From NCBI GenBank assembly GCA_029204225.1, contig CM055101.1:42866927-42930926 (forward strand): a DNA stretch of 64,000 bases. The letters are read 5' to 3'. Positions within the stretch are counted from its first letter, which is position 1; each line of letters begins with the position of its first letter. Source of the stretch: Diphasiastrum complanatum (taxonomy: Eukaryota > Streptophyta > Lycopodiopsida > Lycopodiales > Lycopodiaceae). Below, in pieces: positions 24,946 through 36,239 of the stretch. The notes below the pieces were generated by a model. That model had not been told where the DNA came from. It was given only the letters and a program-made list of their open reading frames with translations, and did no database searches. A program made the translations under genes and the position numbers.

Positions 24946-25557
24946 AATTACTTTGAATAATCGGTGGCAATACCATATCTTGATATCACATGTCTAAGCA
25001 CAACTCCGTGCGAAACCCATATCTGACATTTTTCTGGATTTAGAGAAATCTGATATTTGCGGCATCTTTCAAGTACTTTCTCCAATCGATCCAGGTGGTC
25101 TATATCTGTACTATGAACTCCCAAGTCGTCCAAGTAAATTTCAAGAAATTTCTACAGATAATCTTTAAAAGTCAATTGCATTACTCTTTGGAATGAACTT
25201 GGTGCATTACAGAGTCCAAACGGCATAGGTGTCCCATTCTGTTGCAAAAGCAGTTTTGTGGCGATCGGCAGGTGCAATCTTAACCTGGTTGTAACCACTA
25301 AATCCATCCAGGAAACTATAAGCTTTCGCTCCAGCAAGGTGATCCAAAATGCTTTCAGTAAAAGGTAACAAAAATTGATCCTTCCGTGTCACTTTATTCA
25401 ATGCTTTGAGATTCACACTGATTCGCAATTTCTCATTTTTCTTAGGAATAATGACAATTGGTGAAATCCATTCTGTATGTTCGATCTCATAAATGAAATC
25501 GGTGTCAAGCAATCTCTGAAGTTCTTTCTTTATCAGATCTGCCACATTAGGAATCAA
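24946..25557 (-). pseudogene. Element B reverse transcriptase domain
   Basis: The RT starts with LLDTDFIYEIEHTEWISPIV and KLRISVNLKALN, then FLDGFSGYNQVKIAPAD, and after a frameshift near 25210 MPFGLCNAPSSFQRVM. The catalytic box is YLDDLGVHS on the continuing frame near 25130. Copies DNA from the element RNA when intact. Frameshifts at about 25210 and 25140 inactivate it. The polypeptide is part of the former gag-pol. Confidence 0.82.
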
Positions 25558-27205
25558 CGATAGAACTTTGTAACCTTTGGAACCGCATCAGATACTAAAG
25601 GTATGGTATGTTCAATCACTGATGTCAGAATACCCTTCAAATCTTGATAGCTCCATGCAAAACAATCTTGATACTTAATAAGTAACAAACGAAGTGCTTG
25701 ATACTGTTCAGGAGTAAGTTGTGATCCCACTTGTACAATCTTTTCTGGTACTCCTGGTTCAGCAAGATTCATTGGCTGCGTCCTAGCTGGGCCATCGTAA
25801 ACCTCTTTAGATTCTGGCATGTGTTCTTCATGTTCACGATGTGCTTTAGGTAACATGATAACCACCTCATCTAGTGTATAACGTTTAAAATGCTCTGGCA
25901 TATCATGCTGGACTACATTTGCCTGTTCTTTTTCGAAAGGACTTGTCTTGGATCTTTGTTTAGGCTTCTTAGCAGGAATTGATCGTGAAGGTGATGACTT
26001 TCGGGATGATAAATCTTTCTTCACAGGTGAAGACTTCCTAGACAATGATGTCTTGCTGGAAATCTAACTTGAAGGATCATTCTTGACTTTTCCTTTGCCT
26101 TTATCCAATAGAGGTGGCACTTCCTTTGAATCGATCTTTTGAGGGGGATATTCCCATTTCAGGACCATATTATAATGTTGCTTAGCTTGTTTCTTCGTTA
26201 TCGAACCTGTGATCCTGCCTCCCTGCAATATAACTGCTTTGGGCGGTTTGATTGTTGGTTCATCAGAAACATTACGCACTCCCAATCTGGTCGGATTCAT
26301 ATGATGTAGAATCTGTTCATCCGTAAGTTCTGCATTGCCATCATAAGTTAAGACATGGCTCACTGGTATGAGATCATCCTCAATTGGATCTGGTATAGGT
26401 TCTGTTGATATCCAAGCTACATTCAGCACATTTAGTGAAAACATGATCGGTGTATCCAAAGTTTGATCTAATAAGGAAATCTCGCTCAACTCTGATTGAA
26501 TATCTTGTTGACACATATATCCTGCTATACAATCAATTGTTGCAAGAGCTTCATTCCAATTGACAGTATCCGTTTGAGAATCGTAGTGAACTCCCAATTT
26601 TTTCTCTGGTCGATCACAAGTGTGATCCGTTGTTGATGAATCGTCATCCGCTTTTTGAACCACTGAATTGATAGTCCAAGTCGTAGGATCAACTTTAACT
26701 GCACATTCACGATTTTCAAAAGTGATTTTTTCGGTACCCCAGTTATGAATTACTTGCGCAACTCGTAACCATGGACGTCCTAATAAAACTCGGTAGACAT
26801 TTGGTGCTTCTGGTAAGTCCATCACGACGAAAGTAATGGCGAACTGTACTCCTGCAATCCTGACAGGTATATCTTCCACCATTCCTCGTGGACGAACTGT
26901 CGTTTGATCCGCTAGCTTAATAGCAAAAGTAGCAGGCTTAATCTTTGTAAGGTCCCATTTTGTACATAGCTTTGTAGAAATCAGGTTTACTCTTGAACCG
27001 CCATCTATCACGGGTGCTTCTTTAGAAAATTGTCTATGTTGTATCGGCAGAGTGATATTCTTTTGTTCACTTTCCCAAGCGGCTCCAACATGGAGTACAT
27101 CGTTAGATTCTTCAAATCCAGCACAAAAAAGCGGCTCCTGGTGGACTTCTAGTTCTTCTTGAGCTAACTTTTGTGCTAAGACTTATTTAGCTTTTGGCAC
27201 CAACT
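25554..27205 (-). pseudogene. Element B protease and protease-RT linker
   Basis: The ORF 27011-26064 begins at MIDGGSRVNLIS, the aspartic protease active site (D-G-G-S in place of the usual D-S/T-G), and includes VYRVLLGRPWL, the flap-to-C-terminal motif. The 26045-25554 ORF is a basic, Ser/Lys-rich linker that runs into the RT N-terminus (CFAWSYQDLKGI). A single stop separates the two ORFs. Confidence 0.75.
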
Positions 27206-28674
27206 TTAGGAACTCTCCAATGAAATATTGATCTTGCTAGACAAAATGTTCATGAGTAATTCTGTATGCGGTGCTTCTGGTTCAGTCATCTTGAAGGGTT
27301 CTTCGTGATGATGTAATTGATCATTTATATCCGTACGTAAATTTCTTGGAGGCTGCAATGGTGAAGACCGAACTTCAGCTGTTACTTTAGCAGGTTCCTT
27401 TATTTGGGCATTCTGCAACTCTGTGATTTTCTCCACATGCAAAGCATCCAAGTGGTGATTTGGTCCAATTTCTCGAGGCTTGTTGTTGAGCGGCAGCATA
27501 AATGGCACACTGTTTTGAAGATCCACCTTCTTGATCATTACCATAGCTCCATTGCTCAGCACTTCCGTAAGGTTCTGGTTCCATCAAATTGGCAGGAGGA
27601 GCGGAGTGTTTGGTGGGGCAAGCAAAGCTAGACGTTCCGGGTATCCAAGAGTAGATTGTCGCAATCTTGCTGCTGAATTTCCTCCATACTGTGGATTTCG
27701 ATATCCCATCTGGGCATACCGTTGTTGAATCATCCAAGGGTTGAAGTTGCAAAAAGCAGTCTCATGGTCAGGTGAATTACACAGATGGCAAACACTGATT
27801 TCCATTCGTTTTTTCAATTGAGGACACTCGTTCACTATGTGATTTCCTGTACAAATAGAACACCAGATATTTTCCCTGGTATGAAAAGTTTTTGCAAACT
27901 TCTCAAGTTCCTTGTTCGCTTCTCCGTGAAAATTTTTCAATGCTTTGATCTTCTCATCAAATTGCAACTGCAATTTCTGCTGGGTCTTCCCAAGTTTCTC
28001 AAACTCACTGAACATCATTTCTGTAGTAGCATTGGCATTCGTTGATGCAATAGTGGTGGGTGTTGTAGTAGTCTGCCCTGCTGTATAAGGCAACATATTG
28101 ACATTCAGCTCATCATCTGAATCTTCATCCTCCTCCCGAATTGCATCGTCCATAGCATTTTGCAAAAAAGTGCGTACTCATTATGGCGTTTCAGCTCACG
28201 TCTGATCCGTTTAGGTAGTCCTGACAAAAACCACATAATCATGGCATTTTCATTAATCAGCTCAGTTTCGCATTCAGATCTAAGACGTTTCACCCTTTCG
28301 ATGTAATCTCGAACTATTTCTCTCTTTCCCATTTTAATTTTACTTAAAAGTAGGAAAGGATCTTCCATAAACTTCCGCGGTTTGAACCATGTGATAAGGG
28401 CTCGTTTAACAACTTCCCAATCTGTACGCTCAGTTTCATCTTGGTTATAGTACCAATCTTGTGCTGCCCCTGTTAAGGCCATAGGAAACAGCTTAAGTTT
28501 ATCTTGAGGATAAATCTCACCATAGACCTCACAATCTTCAGCATAGATCTGAAGAAATCTAACTAGATCTATTAATCCATTATATTTGGGTAGATCCAAT
28601 CGGGGTGCTCTTCTAACAATAATTGGATTGACCTCCTGTGGAGCACCTCCAAGAGCAGCTCTAGGGACAACCAT
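27206..28674 (-). pseudogene. Element B gag
   Basis: The ORF 28674-28105 carries the Retrotrans_gag type capsid region: LDLPKYNG, LTGAAQDWYYN, IVRDYIERVKRL, LSGLPKRIRREL. After a frameshift near 28150 the frame 28165-27584 has an acidic patch, a helical region, and zinc knuckles CSICTGNHIVNEC and CHLCNSPDHETAFC; a third, CFACGENHRVAEC, lies further along (27400s). Nucleocapsid-type RNA binding is expected. The start ATG at 28674 follows a 1.2 kb leader. Confidence 0.8.
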
Positions 28675-29874
28675 CTTTACAAATTTAGATCAAATAGATA
28701 ATGACATTGGATCTAGATTTTTCCAAAAAACTACCTCAGATTAGATCTACTAGATCTATTCCACTTTTCAAGAATCTGATTCTATATGATGAAAAACTTT
28801 TCGAAATTCGATCAATCGATACTTCTCAAAAATGATAAATCTCTCATAATCCAATTCAGAATATACCATATTTGATCCAAATTTTGACAGAGACTTGATC
28901 TGGAAAATCAGAAACTAAAAATAGGACTGGCAAAGGTTCGCTAAGCGAAGGTTGGCTTGGCGAAGTTTAAACAATGCTATGTTGGGAAAAAACTCTCTAG
29001 ACAACTTTCTTGGCAATTTCTTGGAAAATGACCTTCGCCAACTTCTCATATGGAAGATCTGACACAGATAAAACTATGAAAAACCGGACAAGGTTTCTAA
29101 CACAAGAAAATACAGTTTCTGTAATCTGGCGAGGGTAAAAATCAAGAATTTTTGTAATCTGATTAAGATGAATCTTCACCGAACTCAAAAATAGTATTTT
29201 TCTATAAATAGAATGTTTTGAAAACTCGGTGAAGGTTCTGGCGAAGGATCCAGAGTAATACTGGTAATTTTGCAAAAAAGTGATTTTTTTGGCAAAAATA
29301 TGACAATATGACAACTGATCCTCTGAAACCCTTTCTAGTTTTGGTACTATTCTTCGTCGACCTGGCAGTAGATAGATCTGAATCACATCTTGGCACAGTA
29401 AATTGGGCGAAGGTTCTTTTTCTGTATTTTTTAGGGTTTTTAGTGTTTTTTGGCGGTTTTTTTGATGTTTCTGAAAATCTGCTGGGAATTAATCTTCGCC
29501 CTTCAAACTGAAAGTTCTGTAAACAAAATCAAAGGTGTCTGCAACTCGGCGAAGGTTTTTTGAAAGAGGGTAAAAAGTTCTAAGCCCTGATGACGCTTTT
29601 TGCCTCTTTTTGACCAAATCTGACAGATTTCACCGATTTTTGTTATTTTCTCTGATATCTCAGATCCAAATGGATCTTAAGATTGGTGATCTGAATAGCT
29701 TTTCCTGTTTAATAATCAAATTAGATTTCAAACAAGCAAATCCACTCAAATAAAGCAAAATCAATCCCAAACTAACCCTAAAATGCAGATCTAACACTAT
29801 TCATGCCACGACAAGATGCCTAATGCAAGCTAACCATCAGCCAAACATGCTGCAAACTGAAAAATTGGCGTAGC
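28675..29874 (-). other. Element B 5' leader with second GCGAAGGTT cluster
   Basis: Noncoding stretch between primer site and gag. GCGAAGGTT occurs at 28945, 29407 and 29549, and close variants (one mismatch or complement) at about 28930, 28959, 29031, 29228, 29239 and 29490. Little else is recognisable; no conserved ORF. Confidence 0.75.
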
Positions 29875-29892
29875 TCCCCGGCAACGGCGCCA
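29875..29892 (-). promoter_or_regulatory. Primer-binding site, tRNA-Asp type
   Basis: On the element strand TGGCGCCGTTGCCGGGGA, the primer site typical of Athila/Tat elements and complementary to the 3' end of tRNA-Asp. It lies four bases inside the 5' LTR. Confidence 0.85.
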
Positions 29893-29896
29893 AAAT

Positions 29897-30081
29897 TGTA
29901 GTGGGTTTCTTTCCTTGCCTAACCTGAATCCAAGATCTAATCAATCTAGCATCAAAGAGACGGAGTTAGTTGTCACGCGTAGGTTCATTCCCATGAGAGC
30001 GATAGTATAGTTCAGATTTCAACATGAATGGAAGATCTAACACTAACATCCATTAACACTAAGCATTAACACTAACATCCA
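29897..30081 (-). repeat. Element B 5' LTR, truncated
   Basis: The first 185 bp (plus-strand order) match 18757-18941 of the 3' LTR nearly exactly, and the match stops sharply at AACATCCA. The other ~575 bp, and any target duplication, are gone. Confidence 0.85.
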
Positions 30082-30409
30082 GTGAACTGAACGAGTTGTC
30101 ATTCACCCAGATTTCTAATGATTTATATCTTTCGACGAGAGAAAAATATGAAAATGATTTCCATTCTGGTCAGATTTGGAACATTGTTCAAACTGGAAGA
30201 AATGAGGATAATATTGAGTCGAGTTCATAGGTGTCTTAACTAAAAAAGAAAGTGAAAAAGATTGTAGTAGTTTACCATTCGAGATGAGTGCTTAATCCGG
30301 TTGAAGGGTCAGGCTGAGGATGATGATTCATGGGAGAGAGTTGATAGCATAAAGAAGAATTTTCCCTAAATTCTGCTTCTGACGACATAAACAATTCAAG
30401 GGGGGAGAA

Positions 30410-30727
30410 TGTTATGTCCACATCCTACATATAAAATTTGACATAGTCCTAGACTCGGATACACGATACTCCAGTACTTGATATTATTGATTATGCTATG
30501 TTCTTCCAGACGAGGCCAATAAAGTAATTAATAACATTATGAGGGACCAAACACACTAAATGGAGTTAGTACATGGGCTTAGGATTGTTAATGCATGTGT
30601 AGAGTAGCAATGAAAAGTGCTTTTGAGGAGTTTAGGCCTTGCATGAGCACCTGCACAGGGAGGCTTTGGGGCTATATAGCCTAGTGGAAACTCGCCCATA
30701 TCCATTCCTATTTTGATGATTCATTGC

Positions 30728-30791
<64 letters not shown>

Positions 30792-30945
30792 ACTTGTCTC
30801 CTATCATGTGGCTCGGGGTTGAGGCTATTGAAGATTGATCAGTGCTTCTACATTGGTTGGGTGGTTTTGCTCCATAGTGTGCTCTCGTGTGTTTGACTTC
30901 TAGGCAGGATCTTGAGGAGCTTTCTCTTACATAAAAGCACTATGT
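30410..30945 (+). repeat. Chromovirus LTR, copy 1
   Basis: Starts TGTTATGTCC right after the purine tract. The right end is approximate. It contains a 59 bp (TC)n tract at 30731-30789 that copy 2 lacks. Confidence 0.6.
30731..30789. repeat. (TC)n microsatellite inside an LTR
   Basis: About 29 TC units, lying inside LTR copy 1 and absent from the aligned place in LTR copy 2 (about 31.75 kb). Confidence 0.95.
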
Positions 30946-31429
30946 TGATCTTAAGAGATATACATACAAATTATAAAGTTGATGATTGGGTATATCTAGA
31001 ATCCCAAAAGATTTTGAGAATATTTGCACTTAAAAGCATTATGAATTTTCTACCATATCTTGTGGTTCTTTTTGGATTATAAAAAGAATTGAATCTTAAG
31101 TTTATGAATTTGATCTTCGGGACAAATATACCGCTCATCTAGTGTTTCATGAAAGTTAGTTGAAATTAAGTTTACATGAAGGTGATGCAGTTGGATTTGA
31201 TGAAGATCTCATGTATTTGGAAGATTTTTCACTTAGTGTACTTCTGGAACTAGAAAAAATATTTAGAACCATAAATAAGCAATTGAGAAATTGTTATATC
31301 TCTAAGTGCTTGATCTGATGGAAAGGTCGCATTGAGAATGATGATTCATGGGAGAGAGTTGAAAGCACAAAGAAGAATTTTTTTTAATTTAACTTTTTAG
31401 GACATAAGTAGTTCAAGCGGAGAGGAATG

Positions 31430-31900
31430 TTATCTCCATATCTTGTACCTAGGATTGGAATAATCCTTCACATGGATATCCAGCACTCCAAAGTTTGGGA
31501 TTATGAGTTGTCTCAACATTTCGTTCTAGGCCAAAAATGTAATTAATAACCTTAAGAGGGCCCAGGCACTTCAATTAAAATTTGTGGAGCAATGCATGGT
31601 GATTGACGACTATATGCATATAGAGGATTATCAATAGTTATTACCTATGAGTTTAGTAAAAGATAAGAGTTTTGAAAGAAATATTCTTATATGGGTCTAT
31701 ATATACTTACAAAAACTCGCCCTAGTCCACTTTTAAATTCATGTTTTTGGTACCAAAAAGCTCTCGTCTTGTGTATTCAGTCATTGTGGCTCGGGGGTTA
31801 AAGCCATCGAGGATTGCTCTTCAGTTTCTCTTTGGTTGGGTAGTTTGTCTTCATAGTTATCCTTTTGGTGTTTGCAACAAAATCTCAAGGATCTACATAA
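31430..31900 (+). repeat. Chromovirus LTR, copy 2
   Basis: Starts TGTTATCTCC after the degenerate purine tract AGCGGAGAGGAA. It aligns with copy 1 across its length at low identity. Right end approximate. Confidence 0.55.
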
Positions 31901-31930
31901 GGTGACCTTTACACTAACTCTCCAAGTTAC

Positions 31931-32755
31931 CATAAACTTAGAATGAAAAGTCACACTTGGCCTTAGAATGGTATTCTAGTAATGAATGAGGCCCAAACTC
32001 CTTGCTCTTGGCCCTAGAATAATGGCTAAACATGAAATTGCCATTTTCATTCTGACAACTCTGAGTTAAAGAGAACACTTTTTTAATGATTACACCACCC
32101 TTAGCATGCTCCTTAGCACCAACAAATTGTGAGAGTTTTCAATCTCATCCATGAGTATATAATGTCTACTAGGATATGGTAATAGCATGCAATGACACTA
32201 ACAATATTCGTCATTATAGTAAAAGAGAGTGCAATGTGAGTGCACCAAGCGTGCAAAGACAAAGATCTTTGGTGAAGGAAAAAGTGAGAAATTTCTCACA
32301 AAACTGCTTGTAAATTGTTGTAAACTAGCCTGAGTGTTCCATAGTCAATTCATGGGGCACCATTAGTGAAAGCTTCAAAAGTGCTTTTGGTGAAGAAAGT
32401 AGAGAGAATGGGATTTTCTTTTAGAGAAAGCTAGTCTTTTGAAGTTTTTTGAGAGAGCCTATGTTTGAATCTATAGTACATCTTTTTAGAGACTGAAATT
32501 ACAAATTGGAAGAAAGCTAGGCATCAAGATGTAACAATCTCGACAACTTGGCCTTTCTAATATTTTAGGCTAATTTCTATTATGCACTTTTATTATGGGC
32601 AATAGCCTAGTGATATCTAAGCTTTTGCTTATTGAGCTACAAAACTAACAATTCTGCTATTTTGATTTTCCCACATTAGAGAATCATTGAACTTGGTCCC
32701 AAAATCTGCTAGGGGCTTGCAGAGTTGCTCCAAAACATACTAGATAATGGAAGAA
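31931..32755. other. Intergenic, nothing recognised
   Basis: No ORF of family character, no inverted or direct terminal repeats seen. Confidence 0.45.
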
Positions 32756-33060
32756 TTGTTTTTTTTTTTTGAAAGTAAGCAAGGGATATATTAGCAAAGA
32801 GAAGATTTACACCCTATACAATGTTGGAGAGGTTGTTTTGAGTCTCTCCACTGAACACAGAATCCAGCCCTTTAGCATGAGGGCTTTAACTTTTTTTAAC
32901 TGACTAGACTTTTTTTTTTCCTTTTCATACCTACTTAAGACTGCCCTCAAATAATAATTGAGCATGTCCCAAAGACCAGATAATAACGAAATGACACTAA
33001 GATTGAGCTTTCCATATGGACCAAATTAAGGCCGCTCTACAAGCAAGCCAGAGAACTAAG
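32756..33060 (-). mobile_element. LINE 3' end with poly(A), L1-like
   Basis: On the minus strand the stretch from 33060 reads CRAALIWSIWKAQS and then SLGHAQLLFEGSL, which resembles the C-terminal zf-RVT region of plant L1 LINEs (IVWxIWKERN). It is followed by an untranslated tail that ends in a run of A (T-run at 32759-32770). The upstream part is missing. Confidence 0.55.
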
Positions 33061-35137
33061 TCTACCTAAACATTTTGACCAAGAAGCCAAGAAAAAGAAT
33101 TGTTTTTGCATTTATTGTTGCATTTACATTTAAAGAAAGGTCTCTTCCAGTTCCAGATTCGGGCTTGGTGAAGGTTCATTCTATTGAACCCAGTCTCAAA
33201 TGGCCCCTAGTTTTAGCTCATGTTTATTCAGAAGGGCATCTAGAAGGTTTGAATCTATTTATTCTGATAACTGTATCGAAAGCAATCGAAGTGTCAAAAG
33301 AATGATTCTTAAGTAAAGCAGTCAACTTGCAGGTCTAGACTTCAATATCGGTAAGATGCGCAAGAGTAATCCAAAGTACAATCAGAATAGGGACAAGGAA
33401 GTTCACAGATCGTAGGCTCCATAGCTTAAAAGCTAATTATAGAGGGTGCCACTGAGAAATCCAATCCCTTACATGACATTCCACAGTATGTCAAGGACTA
33501 CGAGTGAATGAAGTAGTGGTAGTCATTCCAAAAGCCATAATATAATACCTCCCCAAGCCAACGTATATGAAGCACTTGCAAAAAAACTAATGAAGGAAAA
33601 AATAGTTGCATTGTGTTTATTGGTAAGGATATCAAAGGTTGTGAGCTACAATTTGAAGGCTCTTCTTTGCAGATACCATGATGTTGGACGAAATGGTCTA
33701 TGACAATTTTCCTTGATGCACGTAAATTTGAATCAAATATTTGAAGTGAGATATTTCAATCTATTTGATTCTGACTTTGAAATCATCAAGATCAAAACTA
33801 TTGATTACATAAACAAACACAAAGGCTATAATGAGCAGCTTCTAGAAGCATTGGGTAATACTGACATTTACAATACAGACATGAAAGTGTACAAACAGTT
33901 GAATGTAAAGTTCAAATCAATAGCAGCAACTATAACAATCGTGCACTCACTCTCCTACTGTCTAATGTTTGGATCTATTGCTATATTTGTTGAGTTGTTT
34001 ATCTATTCAAATATATACATATGTTGAGTTAATATTGTAAGCTGTCATAAGCATGATTAATGACTAGTCTAATATGTATACAAGATCGATCATGGTTGTA
34101 ATCAGTCGTGGAAGTAGTCGTCATATGATCCATTGCAATTTTGTAGTAGCACCCTTTAAAGCTAATGTTTAACCTTGTTGTTCGAATATACAGATGAAAT
34201 AAGGGCAGTTCTTAAAAGATTTGGACTCGAGCTTCAATTTTAGTGACACCATGAAAAATATTGATCGGCATTTTTCAATGTCAGCATTTCAGGTAGGTTG
34301 CATGTCCACACACCGATCGACATTTTGGTTGATTGGTCAAAGTGGGCATTTGTGCTGACCAATGCCTATCAGCATTTTCATAATGAAGGAAATTGTTGAT
34401 CGACATTTTACTTATGTCTTCAACATGTTCGACAAATGTCAATGAACATTTTTGGCCTGTGCCGAACTGTGTAAATCCGCAGGGAATGTCAATTGGTACC
34501 CAAATTCTTTGTACTCCTATAGGGAGAATGTAGATCGGTGCCTGATTTTGTGAGTAAGGTTTTTTTTTGCAATCAAACCTGTAACAAGTAGATTATAACA
34601 AAAGCCCCTACAAAACCCATGTATCCAATTCCAAAACAATTACTTAACAAGTAGATTTGATTGGACAATATTTAACATGTCTGCATGTATGTGTGACCTT
34701 GCATCATAATTGCAAATATCTGAGACATTTAAACGTGTTTTCAGATGTTTTAACACATCCTTCAACCATTCGGAACAATTTTCCCACTTTTATGTGGTCC
34801 AAAGTAAATTCTAATAGGATTCACTACCTGCCATTTAAAGCTTAAAGAAACCTTACAAAGGTGAGAAAATCTCAAATGGATGTCTGAAAGTCTTACAATC
34901 AGAGATTGCTATTGTACATCACACATGAAACTGCTGCTGACTGCTCAGTATATTGTCAAATTTATGAAACAGGTTACGTAAAAGTCTGGAGCGTAAGCTG
35001 TTTTGGCAAAAATGGCCCAGCAATCTCTTTTGTGAAGGGTTTCAAGACCTATTTTTATGCTGCAAACATGGGAGTCTGAAAAACGTTTGGAACATCTGCC
35101 AAAGGTCTTTGGCTGCAACCATGTATATTTATTGCAT
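33061..35137. other. Intergenic, no gene recognised; recurrent GATCGGCA-type motif at 34.25-34.56 kb
   Basis: Two plus-strand ORFs (33075-33305 and 33713-34027) show no family motifs. At 34250-34560 the word GATCGGCAT or close variants (GATCGACATTT, CTATCAGCATTTT, GTAGATCGGTGCCTG) recurs, suggesting a decayed short-repeat element. The same words recur inside element A near 12.88 kb and, weakly, at 51.39 kb. Confidence 0.45.
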
Positions 35138-35154
35138 GTATGTACCATAGATCT

Positions 35155-35186
35155 GGTACCGCGGATCCATACTGATCCGCGGTACC
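35155..35186. repeat. Perfect 13 bp-arm hairpin at the left end of fold-back element 1
   Basis: GGTACCGCGGATC, a 6 base loop, GATCCGCGGTACC. The right end carries an independent hairpin, GGTGCCGCC...GGCGGCACC, at about 35824-35853. Confidence 0.92.
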
Positions 35187-35412
35187 ATAATATATAATTT
35201 TTTTTTATATTTTTAAAAAAAAAAATTTAAAAAAAATAAAATCAAGTGGGCAATATGGGTATCAGCTTGAAGCTGTTGACAAGAGCAGTGCATTTATGCA
35301 GGTTGCCGGTTCTGACGAGAGCGAACAGCCAAAGGACCAAGGGGATGCAAAACACCAAAAAGTGTGTTTTCGCTCAGGGAGTCAAACCCCAAATCATGAA
35401 GAGGTCGTACCG

Positions 35413-35519
35413 TCGGGGGCTCTGCCGTTGGGGGGCTCTGCCCCCCAAATCCCCTGCCGGGGGGCTACTGCCCCCCGGACCCCCTGTTTCTCGAGGGGCT
35501 ACCGCCCCCCGAACCCCCC
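35413..35519. repeat. GC-rich core with three G/C palindromes
   Basis: Three G-run/C-run palindromes follow each other: 35430-35446 (six G, CTCTG, six C), 35459-35476 (six G, CTACTG, six C) and 35495-35508 (GGGGCTACCGCCCC). This is by far the most GC-rich stretch in an AT-rich window. A plus-strand ORF across it is an effect of composition, not a gene. Confidence 0.85.
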
Positions 35520-36051
35520 AAGACTTGCTGCTATATAGAAACTGTAATCTAGTCATAACCATCATGGTCTCACAGTAGACCCTATACTAACAACCGTGCT
35601 CAGTAATGGCTTCTCCTCATAACAGGGGCCTTACAGATCTGAGCTCACGGTTAACTAGTGATTACTAAACTGAGAGGTGCATTATTTAGTTGTCTAACAC
35701 AATTTGTAGCTGAAAGCACCGGCAACCTGCATAAATGCACTGCTCTCGTCAAGAGCTTCAAGCTGATACCCATATTGCCCACTAATTTTTTTTTTTTAAA
35801 ATTTAAAAAAAAAATTAAAAAATGGTGCCGCCCCGCGGATTTTTGGGCGGCACCATAATGGCGGTACCACGTGCCACTATGGTGTGTACGCATGCATGAG
35901 TCCAACTATGAGAGTTGAAAAAGATGAAGTAAAAATAAACATTTAAACTTGAATTTTTCTAAGAGCCTAGGTTTGAGAACATTATTTTTTGCTCAACCCT
36001 TTGATCCATGGCAGAGCATTTGCAAGAGCTCAGAACTTGTAAGAGGAAATA

Positions 36052-36239
36052 TCAGAACGAATCTTGAACAAACTCTGGGCCCCAAATTAAGTGAGAGAAT
36101 TCAGGATAATCAACAAAAGGGTTCCGGTTATGCTGATATAGAGAGCAGACACGCGCATTTCTAAGCTTCTCTGATGGAGATGGTGGATCCTCCGAATTCC
36201 ACTGCATGAGTACAGAAAGAAGGCCCATCTCTGCTTTTG
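36052..36239 (-). CDS. Endonuclease I gene, last exon
   Basis: 188 bp ending in TGA at 36054-36052. Encodes [19 protein letters not shown] and then [20 protein letters not shown], the conserved QxNRNPFxDxP end of the family. The acceptor TTATCAG at 36241-36240 is preferred; a second AG nine bases downstream is also in phase and would drop three residues. Confidence 0.85.

Larger units (their letters stand above)
18757..30081 (-). mobile_element. Element B: large Ty3/gypsy element, Tat/Athila-like, with extra ORF
   Basis: About 11.3 kb, minus strand. Order from 5': LTR (truncated) 30081-29897, tRNA-Asp type primer site, 1.2 kb leader, gag, protease, RT, RNase H, integrase (core deleted), a motif-rich spacer, a long extra ORF, polypurine tract, and 3' LTR 19516-18757. 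The primer type and the RT motif FLDGFSGYNQV fit the Tat/Athila side of plant gypsy elements, and I see no chromodomain. It inserted into a copia element. Several frameshifts and a lost integrase core make it non-functional. Confidence 0.85.
30082..31930 (+). mobile_element. Tandem 3' ends of a chromodomain gypsy element (two diverged copies)
   Basis: Plus-strand relic. Copy 1 has a chromodomain end (about 30295-30365, GATGATTCATGGGAGAGAG), a polypurine tract AAGGGGGGAGAA and an LTR starting TGTTATGTCC at 30410. Copy 2 repeats this about 1020 bp further: integrase C-terminal module (30965-31170, with DDWVYL and VFHES), chromodomain end (31316-31370) and an LTR starting TGTTATCTCC at 31430. 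Both LTRs share TGTGGCTCGGGG and TTGGTTGGGT phrases. Many stops; long dead. Confidence 0.72.
35146..35881. mobile_element. Fold-back inverted-repeat element 1 (hAT-like MITE)
   Basis: Ends are CATAG...CTATG, flanked by GTATGTAC (35138-35145) and GTGTGTAC (35882-35889), an 8 bp target duplication with one mismatch. Long inverted arms: GTGGGCAATATGGGTATCAG at about 35247 is mirrored at about 35786 and the match runs on for about 65 bp. The terminal region also has local hairpins. The core holds GC-rich palindromes. No transposase is encoded. 8 bp duplications and CA-starting ends are typical of the hAT superfamily. Confidence 0.72.

Noticed and set aside
33713-34027. 104-codon plus-strand ORF in the intergenic region
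   Set aside because: No family motif, AT-rich composition like its surroundings, and its length is what chance gives in this much DNA.
35246-35578. 110-codon plus-strand ORF across the GC-rich core
   Set aside because: It lies inside a nonautonomous fold-back element and exists because GC-rich palindromes lack stops; there is no conserved motif.
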